A model generated the notes under the pieces. It did no database searches and was not told the DNA's origin. It saw nothing but the letters and a program-made list of their open reading frames with translations. The position numbers and the translations under genes are program-made. 34,153 nucleotides of DNA. Source: Acidobacteriota bacterium. Lineage in GTDB: Bacteria > Acidobacteriota > Vicinamibacteria > Fen-336. Every line of letters starts with the position of its first letter. The stretch's first letter is position 1. Shown here piece after piece: positions 8,309 through 17,484 of the stretch. Where the stretch lies: the NCBI GenBank assembly GCA_003222275.1, contig QHVJ01000068.1, positions 1 through 34,153 of the forward strand. The letters run 5' to 3'.

Positions 8309-8773
8309 ATGAAGATATCCCACCGGGGGCTCTACGGCCTGAAGGCCCTGACCCACCTCGCGGAGGCGTACGACCGCGGCCTGGTCAAGATCCACGAGAT
8401 CGCGGAGGAGGAGTCGATCCCCGAGAAGTTCCTGGAGGGCATCCTGGTGACGCTCAAGAACGCGCGCCTCGTCAGCAGCCAGCGTGGACGCGAGGGAGGC
8501 TACCAGCTCCGCCGGCCCCCGGCCGAGATCCTGATTGGCGACGTGGTGCGCATCATCGACGGGCCCCTGGCCCCGTTCGGGGACGCCGTCGAGCTCGCCC
8601 ATCGCGTCCGGACCGAGCCGCGTCACGCCGGCCTCTTCGACCTGTTCCTCGAGGTGCGCAACGCGGCCGCGCAGATCCTGGACCATACCAGCCTGGCCGA
8701 CCTCGTCGAGCGCAACCGCCGGATCCTCGTCCGGCGGCCGGCGCGGGCGGCGCGAGCGGCGGCCCGCAAGTGA
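8309..8773 (+). CDS. Rrf2-family transcriptional regulator, cysteine-free (CymR-like)
   Basis: 154 residues, starting MKISHRGLYGLKALTHLAEA, the conserved opening helix of Rrf2 proteins. The winged helix follows (VKIHEIAEEESIPEKFLEGI for the HTH, GREGGYQLRRPP for the wing). The dimerisation helix region is DLFLEVRNAAAQILDHTSLADL. The protein contains no cysteine, so it cannot carry an Fe-S cluster as IscR, NsrR or RsrR do. It falls with the cluster-free CymR/CysR type that controls sulfur assimilation in other bacteria. Its position directly upstream of a porin-sulfate transporter operon supports a sulfur-responsive role, which is an inference. The C-terminus is Arg/Ala-rich (RRPARAARAAARK). 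A purine-rich stretch ending GGGGG precedes the ATG. Confidence 0.88.
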   Translation: MKISHRGLYGLKALTHLAEAYDRGLVKIHEIAEEESIPEKFLEGILVTLKNARLVSSQRGREGGYQLRRPPAEILIGDVVRIIDGPLAPFGDAVELAHRVRTEPRHAGLFDLFLEVRNAAAQILDHTSLADLVERNRRILVRRPARAARAAARK

Positions 8774-8795
8774 TCGCGCGGGTCCTTTTCGAGAC

Positions 8796-8820
8796 AGACT
8801 ATGTCTAGTAATAAACTAGA
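8796..8820 (+). promoter_or_regulatory. Overlapping palindromes upstream of the porin-sulfate operon (candidate operator)
   Basis: In an A/T-rich island, AGAC-TAT-GTCT (8796-8806) overlaps TCTAGT-AATAA-ACTAGA (8804-8820), a perfect 6-bp-arm palindrome. TAATAA (8809-8814) could act as a -10, but the matching -35 is poor (TTTTCG, 8786-8791). The site shares the TAGT...ACT core with the one before the Rrf2 gene, so Rrf2 binding is plausible. Confidence 0.45.
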
Positions 8821-8893
8821 GTTTGAAGAGTTTACCGCCAGCGAGCGCCTCGTGTTCCCGCACGGGCGCGGGTGCAACCCCGGGAGACGAACG

Positions 8894-10240
8894 ATGATGC
8901 GGTACGGATCGTGGGTGGCCGCGGGCGCGGCGTTGGCCGTGCTGGTGGGGAGCCCGTTCATGGCGCGGGCGGCCGACGAGAAGGACGCCGAGAAGGCCAA
9001 ACAGGAAGCGTCTGGAGAGAAGCCCAAGGAGGCGAAGCCCGCCGAGAAGACGAGCGAAGAGAAGCCCGCAGAGAAGGCCAAGGACGCGGAAGTGAAGGTC
9101 CTGGCCGGCCCCGACGGCTTCGTGATCCAGTCCGGCAACCCTGACTTCAGGCTCAGGATCGGCGGTTATGCGCAGGCCGATGGGCGCTTCTATGCCCAGG
9201 ACAAGGACAGCGTCGCGACCAACACGTTCCTGCTGCGACGCGCCCGTCCCATCCTTCAGGGGACGGTGGCCAGGTACTTCGACTTCTACCTCGACCCCGA
9301 CTTCGGCAACGGGCAGACGGTCCTCTACGACGCATACGTGAACGTGAGGCCCTCGTCGAAACTGCAGTTCAGGATCGGGAAGTTCAAGCCTCCCGTCGGC
9401 CTCGAGCGGCTGCAGTCGGCCGCCAGCATCCTCTTCGTCGAGAGAGCCCTGCCGACGGCGCTCGTTCCCAATCGCGACGTGGGCGCGCAGGTCCACGGCG
9501 AGCTGGGGAGCGGCGTCGTCAACTACGCCATAGGCGTCTTCGACGGCGCCGTCGACGGGGCGCTCATCGACACCGATGGGAACGACGGCAAGGACGTGGC
9601 GGGACGGCTCTTCGTGCAGCCGTTCGCGCGCCGCGGGTCGAGCGTGCTGAAGGGTTTCGGCCTCGGCTTCTCGGCCACCCGCGGCAAGCAACAGGGGGCG
9701 CTGCCGTCGTTCCGCAGCGGCGGCCAGGTGGTGTTCTTCAATTATCTGGCCACCGCCACTGCCGACGGCACCCGCACCCGGATCTCGCCCCAGGGCTCGT
9801 TCTACCTGGCGCCCGTCGGAATCCTCGGCGAGTGGGTCCGCTCGCGACAGAACGTCCGCAAGGGAACCGAGGCTGCTCAGGTCGCCAACGAGGCGTGGGA
9901 GGTGAGCGCCTCCGTCGTGCTGACCGGAGAGGCGGCGACGGCGTCCGGCGTCCGGCCTCGGCGCTCGTTCGACCCGGCCAAGCGCACGTGGGGCGCGCTC
10001 GAGCTGGCGGCGCGGGTGAACCAGCTCAGCGTCGACGGTACCGCATTTTCGCGTGGGTTGGCCGACGCGACGAAGTCGGCGCGCGAGGCCCGGGCGTGGG
10101 CCATCGGCCTGAACTGGTACCTGAGCCGGAACTTCAAGTACGTCGTGAGCTACGAGCACACCACGTTCACGGGGGGCGCCGCCGGCGGCGACCGCCGCCC
10201 GGAGAACGCGATCCTCGTCCGCTCCCAGGTTTCCTTCTAG
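8894..10240 (+). CDS. Porin of the phosphate-selective O/P (OprP/OprO) family
   Basis: 448 residues from ATG 8894, with GGGAG at 8882-8886. Starting at an upstream in-frame codon would put a non-signal sequence before the signal peptide. The signal peptide is [23 protein letters not shown]. Residues about 27-65 are a highly charged Lys/Glu/Ala segment ([20 protein letters not shown]...), probably a periplasmic linker or coiled region. From about residue 75 the barrel shows Porin_O_P features: [60 protein letters not shown], and a terminal Phe (VRSQVSF). Pseudomonas OprP carries phosphate. Here the next gene is a sulfate-binding protein 13 nt downstream, so an outer-membrane route for sulfate is a reasonable inference. 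Confidence 0.85.
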   Translation: MMRYGSWVAAGAALAVLVGSPFMARAADEKDAEKAKQEASGEKPKEAKPAEKTSEEKPAEKAKDAEVKVLAGPDGFVIQSGNPDFRLRIGGYAQADGRFYAQDKDSVATNTFLLRRARPILQGTVARYFDFYLDPDFGNGQTVLYDAYVNVRPSSKLQFRIGKFKPPVGLERLQSAASILFVERALPTALVPNRDVGAQVHGELGSGVVNYAIGVFDGAVDGALIDTDGNDGKDVAGRLFVQPFARRGSSVLKGFGLGFSATRGKQQGALPSFRSGGQVVFFNYLATATADGTRTRISPQGSFYLAPVGILGEWVRSRQNVRKGTEAAQVANEAWEVSASVVLTGEAATASGVRPRRSFDPAKRTWGALELAARVNQLSVDGTAFSRGLADATKSAREARAWAIGLNWYLSRNFKYVVSYEHTTFTGGAAGGDRRPENAILVRSQVSF

Positions 10241-10253
10241 GAGACATGCCGAC

Positions 10254-11279
10254 ATGACCTCGAAGATCCACGCCGCCGCCCGCGTCGCCGTCCTCGCCAC
10301 CCTGGTCGCGGCCATCGGCCCCACGACCGCCGCGCGGGCGCAGGACGCGACGCTGCTGAATGTCTCCTACGACCCGACGCGCGAGCTGTACCAGGCGATC
10401 AACTCCTCGTTCATCGCGAGCTACAAGCAGAAGACGGGCAAGACGATCGCCATCAACCAGTCGCATGGCGGCTCGGGCAAGCAGGCCCGAGCGGTCATCG
10501 ACGGCCTCGAGGCCGACGTCGTCACGCTGGCCCTGGCCTACGACGTCGACGCCGTCCAGGAAAGCGGCCTCATCACGCCCGGCTGGCAGAAACGGCTTCC
10601 CCAGAACAGCGCGCCGTATACGTCGACCGTCGTATTCGTCGTGCGCAAAGGCAACCCGAAGGGCATCAAGGACTGGCCCGACCTGCTCAAACCAGGAGTC
10701 GCGATCATCACCGCAAACCCCAAGACCTCGGGCGGGGCGCGGTGGAACTACCTCGCGGCCTGGGGCTACGCGCTGCGGCAGCCCGGCGGCGATGAGGCGA
10801 AGGCCCGCGCCTTCGTGACCGAGCTGTACAAGCGGGTACCCGTGCTCGACTCCGGCGCGCGCGGATCGACCACCACGTTCGTCCAGCGCGGCATCGGCGA
10901 CGTGCTCCTCGCGTGGGAGAACGAGGCCATTCTGGCGGTTAACGAACTGGGCAAGGACAAGCTCGAGATCGTGGCCCCCTCGGTCAGCATCCTCGCGGAG
11001 CCGCCGGTGACGGTGGTCGACAAGGTGGTGGACAAGAGGGGCACCCGGGCCGCGGCCCAGGCGTATCTCGAGTACCTGTACACGCCCGAGGGGCAGGAGA
11101 TCGTGGCCAGGAACTTCTACCGGCCGCGGCTGGCCAGCGTGGCCGCCAAGTACGCGAGCCAGTTCCCGAAGGTCAAGCTCCTCACGATCGACGAGGCGTT
11201 CGGCGGCTGGACGAAGGCCCAGAAGACCCACTTCGCCGACGGCGGCGTATTCGACCAGCTGTATCAACCGGGCAAATGA
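10254..11279 (+). CDS. sbp: Periplasmic sulfate-binding protein of ABC transporter
   Basis: 341 residues with a signal peptide ending AARAQ. The mature protein opens [20 protein letters not shown], the hallmark of Sbp/CysP proteins, and continues with [28 protein letters not shown], where Ser and Gly backbone contacts bind desolvated sulfate. Further family features are [22 protein letters not shown] and the C-terminal half with LLAWENEA. It delivers sulfate (possibly thiosulfate) to the CysTW permease. The start ATG 10254 has GGAG at 10240-10243. The stop overlaps the cysT start by ATGA, so the genes are translationally coupled. Sbp versus CysP cannot be separated by eye. Confidence 0.93.
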   Translation: MTSKIHAAARVAVLATLVAAIGPTTAARAQDATLLNVSYDPTRELYQAINSSFIASYKQKTGKTIAINQSHGGSGKQARAVIDGLEADVVTLALAYDVDAVQESGLITPGWQKRLPQNSAPYTSTVVFVVRKGNPKGIKDWPDLLKPGVAIITANPKTSGGARWNYLAAWGYALRQPGGDEAKARAFVTELYKRVPVLDSGARGSTTTFVQRGIGDVLLAWENEAILAVNELGKDKLEIVAPSVSILAEPPVTVVDKVVDKRGTRAAAQAYLEYLYTPEGQEIVARNFYRPRLASVAAKYASQFPKVKLLTIDEAFGGWTKAQKTHFADGGVFDQLYQPGK

Positions 11280-12112
11280 GCTCCGCGTCTCCTCGCCGCC
11301 GCGTGCTGCCGGGGTTCGGGCTCACCCTGGGCTTCACGCTTCTGTACCTGAGCCTGATCGTGCTGGTGCCGCTGTCGACGCTGGCGCTCCGGACGGCCTC
11401 CATGGGCTGGGGGCCATTCTGGGCCACCGTCACGTCGCCGCGGGTCTTGGCGTCGTACCGTCTCACCTTCGGCGCGTCGCTGGCGGCGGCGGCGCTCAAC
11501 GGCGTGTTCGGGCTCGTGGTGGCCTGGGTGCTCGCGCGCCACCGTTTTCCCGGCCAGAAGGTCGTGGACGCCCTCGTCGACCTGCCGTTCGCGCTGCCGA
11601 CCGCGGTGGCGGGCATCGCGCTGACGTCGCTCTACTCGCCCAACGGCTGGTTCGGACGTCCGCTCGAGGCAATGGGGCTGAAGGTGGCGTTCACGCCGCT
11701 GGGCATCGTCGTCGCGCTCACCTTCATCGGCCTGCCGTTCGTCGTGCGCACGCTCCAGCCGGTGATCGAGGACCTGGACGTGGAGGTCGAGGAGGCGGCG
11801 GCCAGCCTCGGCGCCGGCCGGCGCCAGACCTTCGCGCACGTGATCCTGCCCGCCCTCTTCCCGGCCTGGCTCACCGGCTTCGCCCTCGCGTTCGCGCGGG
11901 CCCTCGGCGAGTACGGCTCCGTCGTGTTCATCGCCGGGAACATGCCGATGCGCACGGAGATCACGTCGCTGCTCATCATCACCAAGCTGGAGCAGTACGA
12001 CTATGCCGGGGCCACCGCCATCGCGGTGGTGATGCTGGTCGCCTCCTTCCTGCTCCTGGGGGCCATCAACCGGCTCCAGTCGTGGGCCAGCCGCCGCGGG
12101 GCCGCGGCATGA
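11276..12112 (+). CDS. cysT: Sulfate ABC transporter permease CysT (CysU)
   Basis: 278 residues with about six membrane segments, beginning [24 protein letters not shown]. The EAA cytoplasmic loop that docks on the ATPase is visible as [21 protein letters not shown] (about residues 170-190), followed by [20 protein letters not shown], a very conserved CysT/CysW signature. It forms the inner-membrane channel with CysW. ATGA overlaps with both flanking genes place it firmly in the operon. Confidence 0.93.
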   Translation: MSSASPRRRVLPGFGLTLGFTLLYLSLIVLVPLSTLALRTASMGWGPFWATVTSPRVLASYRLTFGASLAAAALNGVFGLVVAWVLARHRFPGQKVVDALVDLPFALPTAVAGIALTSLYSPNGWFGRPLEAMGLKVAFTPLGIVVALTFIGLPFVVRTLQPVIEDLDVEVEEAAASLGAGRRQTFAHVILPALFPAWLTGFALAFARALGEYGSVVFIAGNMPMRTEITSLLIITKLEQYDYAGATAIAVVMLVASFLLLGAINRLQSWASRRGAAA

Positions 12113-12960
12113 GACGCGCCCTCACCGAACCGCCGCTGGTGCGGGGAGCGCTCCTGGCCGTGGCCCTCGTGTTCCTGGCCATCTTCCTGGTGATGCCGCT
12201 CGTGGCCGTCTTCGCGCAGGCGCTCGAGAAGGGATTCGGCGCGTACCTGACCGCCTTGCGCGAGCCCGACGCGTGGGCGGCGATCCGGCTGACGCTGCTC
12301 ACGGCGGCCATCGCGGTGCCGATGAACCTCGCCTTCGGCCTCGCCGCGAGCTGGGCGATCGCGAAATTCGAGTTCCCGGGCAAGGGCACGCTGCTGACCC
12401 TCATCGACCTTCCCTTCGCGGTCTCGCCCGTGATCTCGGGCATGATCTTCGTGCTCCTCTTCGGGCGACAGGGGCTCCTCGGTCCCTTCCTCGGCGCGCA
12501 CGACGTGAAGGTGATCTTCGCGGTGCCGGGGATCGTCCTCGCGACGGTCTTCGTGACGTTCCCCTTCGTGGCCCGAGAGCTGATCCCGGTGATGCAGGCC
12601 CTGGGCAACGAGGAAGAGGAGGCCGCGCGGGTCCTGGGCGCGGGCGGATGGCAGATCTTCTTCCGCGTCACGCTGCCCAACGTGAAGTGGGGCGTGCTCT
12701 ACGGCGTCATCCTCTGCAACGCCCGCGCGATGGGGGAGTTCGGCGCGGTGTCCGTGGTCTCGGGCCACATCCGGGGGCTCACCAACACGATTCCGCTCCA
12801 TGTCGAGATCCTGTATAACGAATACAATTTCCAGGCCGCGTTCGCCGTGGCGTCCCTCCTCGCATTCCTGGCCCTCGTGACCCTGCTCGCCAAGAGCGTG
12901 GTCGAATGGCGGTCGGGGCGTGCGGCGCGGCCAGAAGCGCCCGTGCGGGAGGCGGCATGA
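12109..12960 (+). CDS. cysW: Sulfate ABC transporter permease CysW
   Basis: 283 residues from ATG 12109. This start overlaps the cysT stop and is preferred to an in-frame codon 27 nt upstream. The protein has about six transmembrane helices. The EAA loop is [22 protein letters not shown] and the conserved segment is [20 protein letters not shown], followed by [21 protein letters not shown], which is diagnostic for CysW. It partners CysT in the sulfate channel. Its stop overlaps the cysA ATG. Confidence 0.94.
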   Translation: MRRALTEPPLVRGALLAVALVFLAIFLVMPLVAVFAQALEKGFGAYLTALREPDAWAAIRLTLLTAAIAVPMNLAFGLAASWAIAKFEFPGKGTLLTLIDLPFAVSPVISGMIFVLLFGRQGLLGPFLGAHDVKVIFAVPGIVLATVFVTFPFVARELIPVMQALGNEEEEAARVLGAGGWQIFFRVTLPNVKWGVLYGVILCNARAMGEFGAVSVVSGHIRGLTNTIPLHVEILYNEYNFQAAFAVASLLAFLALVTLLAKSVVEWRSGRAARPEAPVREAA

Positions 12961-14063
12961 GCATCGAAGTCCGCAACGTCACCAAGAAGTTCGGCACCTT
13001 CACTGCGGTCGACGATGTCAGCGTCACCGTCCCCGCGGGCGAGCTGGTGGCCCTGCTCGGGCCGTCGGGCTCCGGAAAGACCAGCCTCCTGCGCATCATC
13101 GCGGGCCTGGAGACGCCCGACGCGGGCATCGTCTTCTTCGAGGGCGAGGACCAGGCCCAGCGCGACGTGCGCGTGCGGCGGGTGGGGTTCGTCTTCCAGC
13201 ACTACGCGCTCTTCCGGCACATGACCGTCTTCGAGAACGTGGCCTTCGGCCTGCGCGTGCGGCCGCGCGCCTCCCGCCCGTCCGTGGCCGACATCCGCGC
13301 GAAGGTGATGGACCTCCTGAAGCTCGTGCAGCTCGACTGGCTGGCGGACCGCCGTCCGTCGGAACTGTCCGGCGGGCAGCGCCAGCGCGTGGCCCTCGCC
13401 CGCGCCCTCGCCGTCGAGCCCAAGGTGCTGCTGCTCGACGAGCCGTTCGGGTCGCTCGACGCGCGGATCCGCCAGGAGCTGCGCCGCTGGCTGCGGAGGC
13501 TGCACGACGACATCCGCCTCACGAGCGTCTTCGTCACCCACGACCAGGAGGAGGCGCTGGACGTGGCCGACCGCGTGGTGGTCATGAACCGCGGCCGCAT
13601 CGAGCAGATTGGCACGCCGCAGGAGGTGTTCGAGCACCCGGCGACGCCCTTCGTGATGACGTTCATCGGCCAGTCCGCGGTCTTCGCGGGGACGGTACAA
13701 GGCGGCAAGGCGTTCCTCGGGTCGCTGGCGGCGGTGGACTTTCCCGCGCATCTTCACGAGGAAGCGCGCCCCGCCGCCGGCTATGCCCGGCCCCACGAGC
13801 TGGAGGTCACGCGCATCGAGAACGGCGGCGGAGGGCTTTGGGCGACCCTCCGCCACGCGAGCCCGGCGGGCGCCGTGGTGAAGCTGGAGCTGACCGACCC
13901 TGAGGGGGGCAGCCTGCAGGTCGAGGTGACCCGCGAGCAGCACGAGGCTCTCCAGGCCGGCGTGGGAGAGAGCCTCTACGTCAAGCCACGGAAGCTGCGC
14001 ATCTTCGTTCAGGAGGATGCCACGTCGGACGCCCCCGACACCCCCCGCGCGCCGCGGGCCTGA
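12957..14063 (+). CDS. cysA: Sulfate/thiosulfate ABC transporter ATP-binding protein CysA
   Basis: 368 residues from ATG 12957 ([15 protein letters not shown]). Walker A is GPSGSGKTS (about 35-43), the Q-loop is [20 protein letters not shown], the ABC signature [15 protein letters not shown], Walker [15 protein letters not shown] and the H-loop [10 protein letters not shown]. After about residue 235 comes the regulatory TOBE-like domain of CysA proteins ([20 protein letters not shown]). It powers sulfate import. It is last of the four transporter genes, but the next gene starts after only 5 nt, so the transcript probably continues. Confidence 0.95.
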   Translation: MSIEVRNVTKKFGTFTAVDDVSVTVPAGELVALLGPSGSGKTSLLRIIAGLETPDAGIVFFEGEDQAQRDVRVRRVGFVFQHYALFRHMTVFENVAFGLRVRPRASRPSVADIRAKVMDLLKLVQLDWLADRRPSELSGGQRQRVALARALAVEPKVLLLDEPFGSLDARIRQELRRWLRRLHDDIRLTSVFVTHDQEEALDVADRVVVMNRGRIEQIGTPQEVFEHPATPFVMTFIGQSAVFAGTVQGGKAFLGSLAAVDFPAHLHEEARPAAGYARPHELEVTRIENGGGGLWATLRHASPAGAVVKLELTDPEGGSLQVEVTREQHEALQAGVGESLYVKPRKLRIFVQEDATSDAPDTPRAPRA

Positions 14064-14068
14064 GCATC

Positions 14069-14887
14069 GTGTCGGTCGTGCCCTACCTCGCGGGCGCGGT
14101 GACGGCCGGCGTTGCCGGCGGTGTTCTGGCCACGCTGTGGGCGCCCGGCCGATGGGTGACGAGCTACATCCAGCACTTCGCGGCCGGCGTCGTCATCGCG
14201 GCCGTGGCCCTCAAGGTCGCGCCCGATATCGAGCACACCGGAGCGCCGCCGCTGCTCGTGATGGGCGGCTTCGCCCTCGGGGGCGTCGTCATGATCGGGG
14301 TCAAGTGGCTGACCATGAGGATCGAAGCACGTCAGCAGCGGACGCGCGGCAAGCCCTGGGGTCTGACCGCCGCGGCGGCGATCGACACCGCCATCGACGG
14401 CGTGATCATCGGAGCGGGCTTCGCGCTGGGCCAAGGCGTCGGCGTGATCCTGTCCCTGGCGCTCGGCCTGGAGCTGCTCTTCCTCACGCTGTCGGTGGGC
14501 TCGTCGTTCCGCCAGGAGAAAGGCTCCCGCGGGACCACCGTCGCCGTCACGTCGGGAATCTCCCTCCTGCTCATGGCCGGTGCGGCCGGAGGAATGGCGC
14601 TGCTGAGGGGCGCGTCGGAGAGCACTCTGGCCGTGATGCTTTCGTTCGGAGCCGCGGCGCTGTTGTATCTCGTCACCGAGGAGCTGCTGATCGAGACGCG
14701 TCTTCCGGAGGAGACGCTCATCTCCACGGCCATGTTCTTCCTGGGTTTCCTGGCGATCTTCGCCCTGGTCTCGCTCGGGCCGGACTGGGGTCCGGACCGC
14801 CAGAAGCGCAAGCGCGCCGGCGGTTGGCCCCAGACGAAGATTACGGTAACCTGGGAAGCTGGTCTCTTACTGATGAGGGCTCCATGA
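14069..14887 (+). CDS. ZIP-like metal transporter or related polytopic membrane protein
   Basis: 272 residues from GTG 14069, with about seven to eight hydrophobic segments. The first helices (YLAGAVTAGVAGGVLATLW, HFAAGVVIAAVALKVAPDIE) and the two central polar-marked helices (AAAIDTAIDGVIIGAGFALG and GLELLFLTLSVGS) follow the ZIP layout, in which helices 4 and 5 carry the metal ligands. The usual helix-4 His (HNxxDG type) appears to be Asp here (IDTAIDG), so metal specificity may differ or the protein may have lost classical transport. A charged, low-conservation tail follows. The link to sulfate uptake is positional only: 5 nt after cysA, and an ATGA overlap with the next gene. Confidence 0.6.
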   Translation: MSVVPYLAGAVTAGVAGGVLATLWAPGRWVTSYIQHFAAGVVIAAVALKVAPDIEHTGAPPLLVMGGFALGGVVMIGVKWLTMRIEARQQRTRGKPWGLTAAAAIDTAIDGVIIGAGFALGQGVGVILSLALGLELLFLTLSVGSSFRQEKGSRGTTVAVTSGISLLLMAGAAGGMALLRGASESTLAVMLSFGAAALLYLVTEELLIETRLPEETLISTAMFFLGFLAIFALVSLGPDWGPDRQKRKRAGGWPQTKITVTWEAGLLLMRAP

Positions 14888-15375
14888 AGCGTGTGTTGAT
14901 GCTGATGGCGTTGATCTCCCTGACCCTCGCGCCCCGCGCGATGGCCGGACCGCCCGAGCAAAGAGAGCGGGACGCGCCGCGGCTGCTGGGCGAGGCGCTC
15001 CGGTCGGGAACGGCCGACGCGGAGACGATCGCAACCATCGTCCGCTGGGTGCTGGAGGAGAAGGAAGAGAAGGTCGCGCCCGCGCTGGCCTCCGCACTGC
15101 GGGCCGCGGTCGGCGACCTGGATGACGGCACGGCGGACCCGCGCTGGAGCGCGGCTGCGCGCGGCGCGATCGCGCTCTTCGAGGGCCTGCTCGACGATGC
15201 GCGGGGCCACCGGCGGCGGGACGAGGGTTCGGTCGCCCGCGACCTGGCCCCGATCGTCGATGCGGCCGCGCCGGCCGTCGCCGATGCGCTGCGTGAGGTC
15301 GACGCGCCCACCCGGCAAGCGGTGATCCAGGCCTGGAAGCTCTTCGCCCCTGCCCTGCCCGAGTGTGCGCGATGA
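14884..15375 (+). CDS. Small secreted alpha-helical protein of unknown function
   Basis: 163 residues. The signal peptide (KRVLMLMALISLTLAPRAMAG) is followed by a purely helical, Ala/Arg/Glu/Asp-rich chain (DAETIATIVRWVLEEKEEK, ALRAAVGDLDDG, AIALFEGLLDDARG). There are no cysteines until the last few residues (PECAR) and no catalytic motif. I do not recognise the family. It overlaps the ZIP-like stop by ATGA and the aminotransferase start by 4 nt, so it is a coupled member of the operon. Periplasmic location is inferred from the signal. Confidence 0.65.
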   Translation: MKRVLMLMALISLTLAPRAMAGPPEQRERDAPRLLGEALRSGTADAETIATIVRWVLEEKEEKVAPALASALRAAVGDLDDGTADPRWSAAARGAIALFEGLLDDARGHRRRDEGSVARDLAPIVDAAAPAVADALREVDAPTRQAVIQAWKLFAPALPECAR

Positions 15376-16499
15376 AGCTCGAACCGTTCGAGATGGAGCG
15401 GATGCAGTCGACGTGGGAGAACCGCGTCGCGCACAACCTGTCCGAGAGCGGCGTCCACCCGATGTCGGGGGAAGACATCCTGACCACCCCCGAGGATCGC
15501 GCGGCGCTGTTGCGCGAGCCGCTCGTGTACATCCAGTCGAACGGTACCGAGGAGCTTCGCTCGGCGGTGGCGCGCCTGCACCCGGGAGCGACCGCGGAGA
15601 ACGTGACCGTGACCAACGGCACCGCGGAGGCGAACTTCATCGCCGCCTGGAGGCTGGTGGAGCCGGGCGACGAGGTGGTGCTCATCCTGCCCAACTACAT
15701 GCAGCTCTGGGGCATCGTCCGCGCCTTCGGGGCCACGGTGGTGCCGGCGCGCCTGCGCGAGGAGACGGGCTGGAGGCTCGACGGCGACGAGCTGCACCGC
15801 GCGGTCGGCCCGCGCACGCGGCTCATCGCGGTATGCAACCCCAACAACCCGACGGGCGCGATCCTCTCCGAGGCGGAGCGGAAGGAGATCGTCGCCGCCG
15901 CCGGACGGCACGGGGCCTGGATCCTCGCCGACGAGGTGTACCGCGGCGCCGAGCGCGACGGCAGGGAAACGACGACGCTGTGGGGCTCGTACGACCGGCT
16001 GCTGGTCACCGGCGGCTTGAGCAAGGCCTACGGCCTGCCCGGCCTGCGCCTCGGATGGGTGGTGGGCCCGCCGTCGACGGCGGGCGAGCTGTGGGGACGA
16101 AAGGACTACATCACCATCAGCCCCGGCGCGCTCTCCGACCGGCTCGCGCGCGCCGCGCTCCGCCCCGAAGTGCGGGCGCGGATCCTCGGGCGCACGCGAG
16201 GGATACTCGCCGCGAACTACCCGGTCCTGGAGGAGTGGGTGGGCCGGCGGGGAGACCTGTTCCGGCTGGTGCCCCCGCGCGCGGGCGCCATCGCCTACCT
16301 TCGTTACACGTGGCGGGTCAACTCCACGGAGCTGGTGACGCGGCTGCGCGAGGAGCAGGGCGTGCTCATCGTCCCCGGCGACCACTTCGGGATGGACGGC
16401 TTCCTGCGCGTCGGCTTCGGCAACGAGCCGGAGGACCTGCGCGCCGGCTTGCAGCGTATCGACGCCGTCCTCGACCGGCTCCCACTGCCCGCGGCCTGA
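15372..16499 (+). CDS. Class I/II fold-type I PLP aminotransferase
   Basis: 375 residues from ATG 15372; an in-frame GTG 9 nt upstream is also possible. Fold-type I markers are in order: TNGTAEANF (phosphate-binding turn, about 81-89), NPNNPTG (156-162), ADEVY (186-190, Asp pairing with the PLP pyridine nitrogen, Tyr with O3'), SKAYGLPGLRLGW with Schiff-base K218, and a C-terminal FLRVGFGNEPEDL with the substrate carboxylate-binding Arg. It belongs to the broad aspartate-aminotransferase superfamily. Similar proteins are annotated as aspartate/aromatic aminotransferases or capreomycidine-synthase-like enzymes, and the substrate cannot be chosen from sequence. With homoserine dehydrogenase two genes downstream and sulfate uptake upstream, an amino-acid role is plausible. 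Confidence 0.85.
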   Translation: MKLEPFEMERMQSTWENRVAHNLSESGVHPMSGEDILTTPEDRAALLREPLVYIQSNGTEELRSAVARLHPGATAENVTVTNGTAEANFIAAWRLVEPGDEVVLILPNYMQLWGIVRAFGATVVPARLREETGWRLDGDELHRAVGPRTRLIAVCNPNNPTGAILSEAERKEIVAAAGRHGAWILADEVYRGAERDGRETTTLWGSYDRLLVTGGLSKAYGLPGLRLGWVVGPPSTAGELWGRKDYITISPGALSDRLARAALRPEVRARILGRTRGILAANYPVLEEWVGRRGDLFRLVPPRAGAIAYLRYTWRVNSTELVTRLREEQGVLIVPGDHFGMDGFLRVGFGNEPEDLRAGLQRIDAVLDRLPLPAA

Positions 16500-16511
16500 G
16501 TCATACTGAGG

Positions 16512-17456
16512 ATGATGACGACCGGATGCCCTCGCGTGCTGCTCGCGGCCGCGCTCGCGGCGGTGGCCTGCCGCGCAACGGCGCCGGAGAAGCCGGTCAT
16601 CCTGCCCAGCCCGGCCCCGTTGGCGGAGCTGTGGGCCGAGCCGCGCGACATCGCCTCCCGCGACTTGCGCCACGGCGAAGGCGGGGCGGCCCTGGCTCCC
16701 GCGCCCGACGCCCGCTTCACCTTCGTGGAGGAGAAGCAGGGCGGCTTCAGCCCCGGCTACACCGTGAAGGACGACAAGGGAGTGACCTGGAGCGCGAAGA
16801 TGGGGATCGAGGCGCAGCCGGAGGTAGTCGTCTCGCGCCTGCTGTGGGCGATCGGATTCCGCCAGCCCCCGGTCTACTTCCTCGAGTCCTGGACGCTCGC
16901 CGGCGGCGCCGAGCCGGGCCGCAAGGGCCCGACCCGCTTCCGCCCCCACCTGCCCGGCTGGAAGGATCGGGGGTCGTGGCTCTGGCGCAAGAACCCTTTC
17001 CTGGGCACGCGCCCGCTGCGCGGGCTGGTCGTGTTCATGCGCATCGTCAACAACTGGGACATCCTCGACCGCAACAACGTGCTGTACGAGCTGGATTCCT
17101 CGCGCGACGGCGTGAGGCGCCATTACGTCGTGAAGGACCTGGGGTCTTCGCTGGGCCGCACGACCGCGCTCTGGCACCAGGGCACCAAGAACGACGTGGA
17201 AGACTTCGAGAAGCAGGGTTTCATCGACTCGGTCCAGGACGGCATCGTGCACTTCGAAGACAAAGGCCGCCGGCACCGCGATCTCTATCGGAACATCTCG
17301 GTCGAGGACGTCCGCTGGATGTGCGAGCGGCTGGCGAAGCTCACGCCGAAGCAGTGGCGGGACGTCTTCCAGACCGCCGGCTACGACGAGGCGACGGCGG
17401 GCCGATTCATCCGGCGGTTCCAGGCCAAGGTCGAGGCGGGCCGCCGGCTGCTGTGA
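16512..17456 (+). CDS. Lipoprotein with atypical kinase-like motifs
   Basis: 314 residues; ATG 16512 or 16515. The signal ends in a lipobox (LAAVAC, Cys20). Conserved-looking elements follow in the order of a protein-kinase-like fold: GGFSPGYTVKDDKG (possible nucleotide loop, about 77-90); WSAKMG with K96; EAQPEVVVSRLLWAIGF with E100/E104 as the Lys partner; NNWDILDRNNVLY with D183/D186 and N188/N189 resembling a catalytic Asp-Asn loop; and YVVKDLGSSLG with D209 resembling the metal-binding Asp of the DFG motif. These resemble HipA, CotH or Fam20-type atypical kinases, but I cannot confirm homology by eye. The protein should face the periplasm or outer membrane, where ATP is scarce, so a pseudokinase or CotH-like role is possible. 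It sits 12 nt after the aminotransferase. Confidence 0.6.
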   Translation: MMTTGCPRVLLAAALAAVACRATAPEKPVILPSPAPLAELWAEPRDIASRDLRHGEGGAALAPAPDARFTFVEEKQGGFSPGYTVKDDKGVTWSAKMGIEAQPEVVVSRLLWAIGFRQPPVYFLESWTLAGGAEPGRKGPTRFRPHLPGWKDRGSWLWRKNPFLGTRPLRGLVVFMRIVNNWDILDRNNVLYELDSSRDGVRRHYVVKDLGSSLGRTTALWHQGTKNDVEDFEKQGFIDSVQDGIVHFEDKGRRHRDLYRNISVEDVRWMCERLAKLTPKQWRDVFQTAGYDEATAGRFIRRFQAKVEAGRRLL

Positions 17457-17465
17457 CGCACGCGT

Positions 17466-17483
17466 CCGGCGGATAATCGCCGG
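17466..17483 (+). promoter_or_regulatory. Perfect hairpin abutting the homoserine dehydrogenase start
   Basis: CCGGCG (17466-17471) and CGCCGG (17478-17483) pair around GATAAT, ending 1 nt before the GTG at 17485. It covers where a ribosome binding site would sit, and no purine-rich site is otherwise visible. It may limit translation initiation, or GATAAT may be a -10-like element. Confidence 0.4.
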
Positions 17484-17484
17484 C

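Noticed and set aside
7936..8686. Minus-strand frames through the tandem repeat and the Rrf2 gene
   Set aside because: They encode the same low-complexity peptide twice because of the repeat and then run antisense to a convincing Rrf2 gene.
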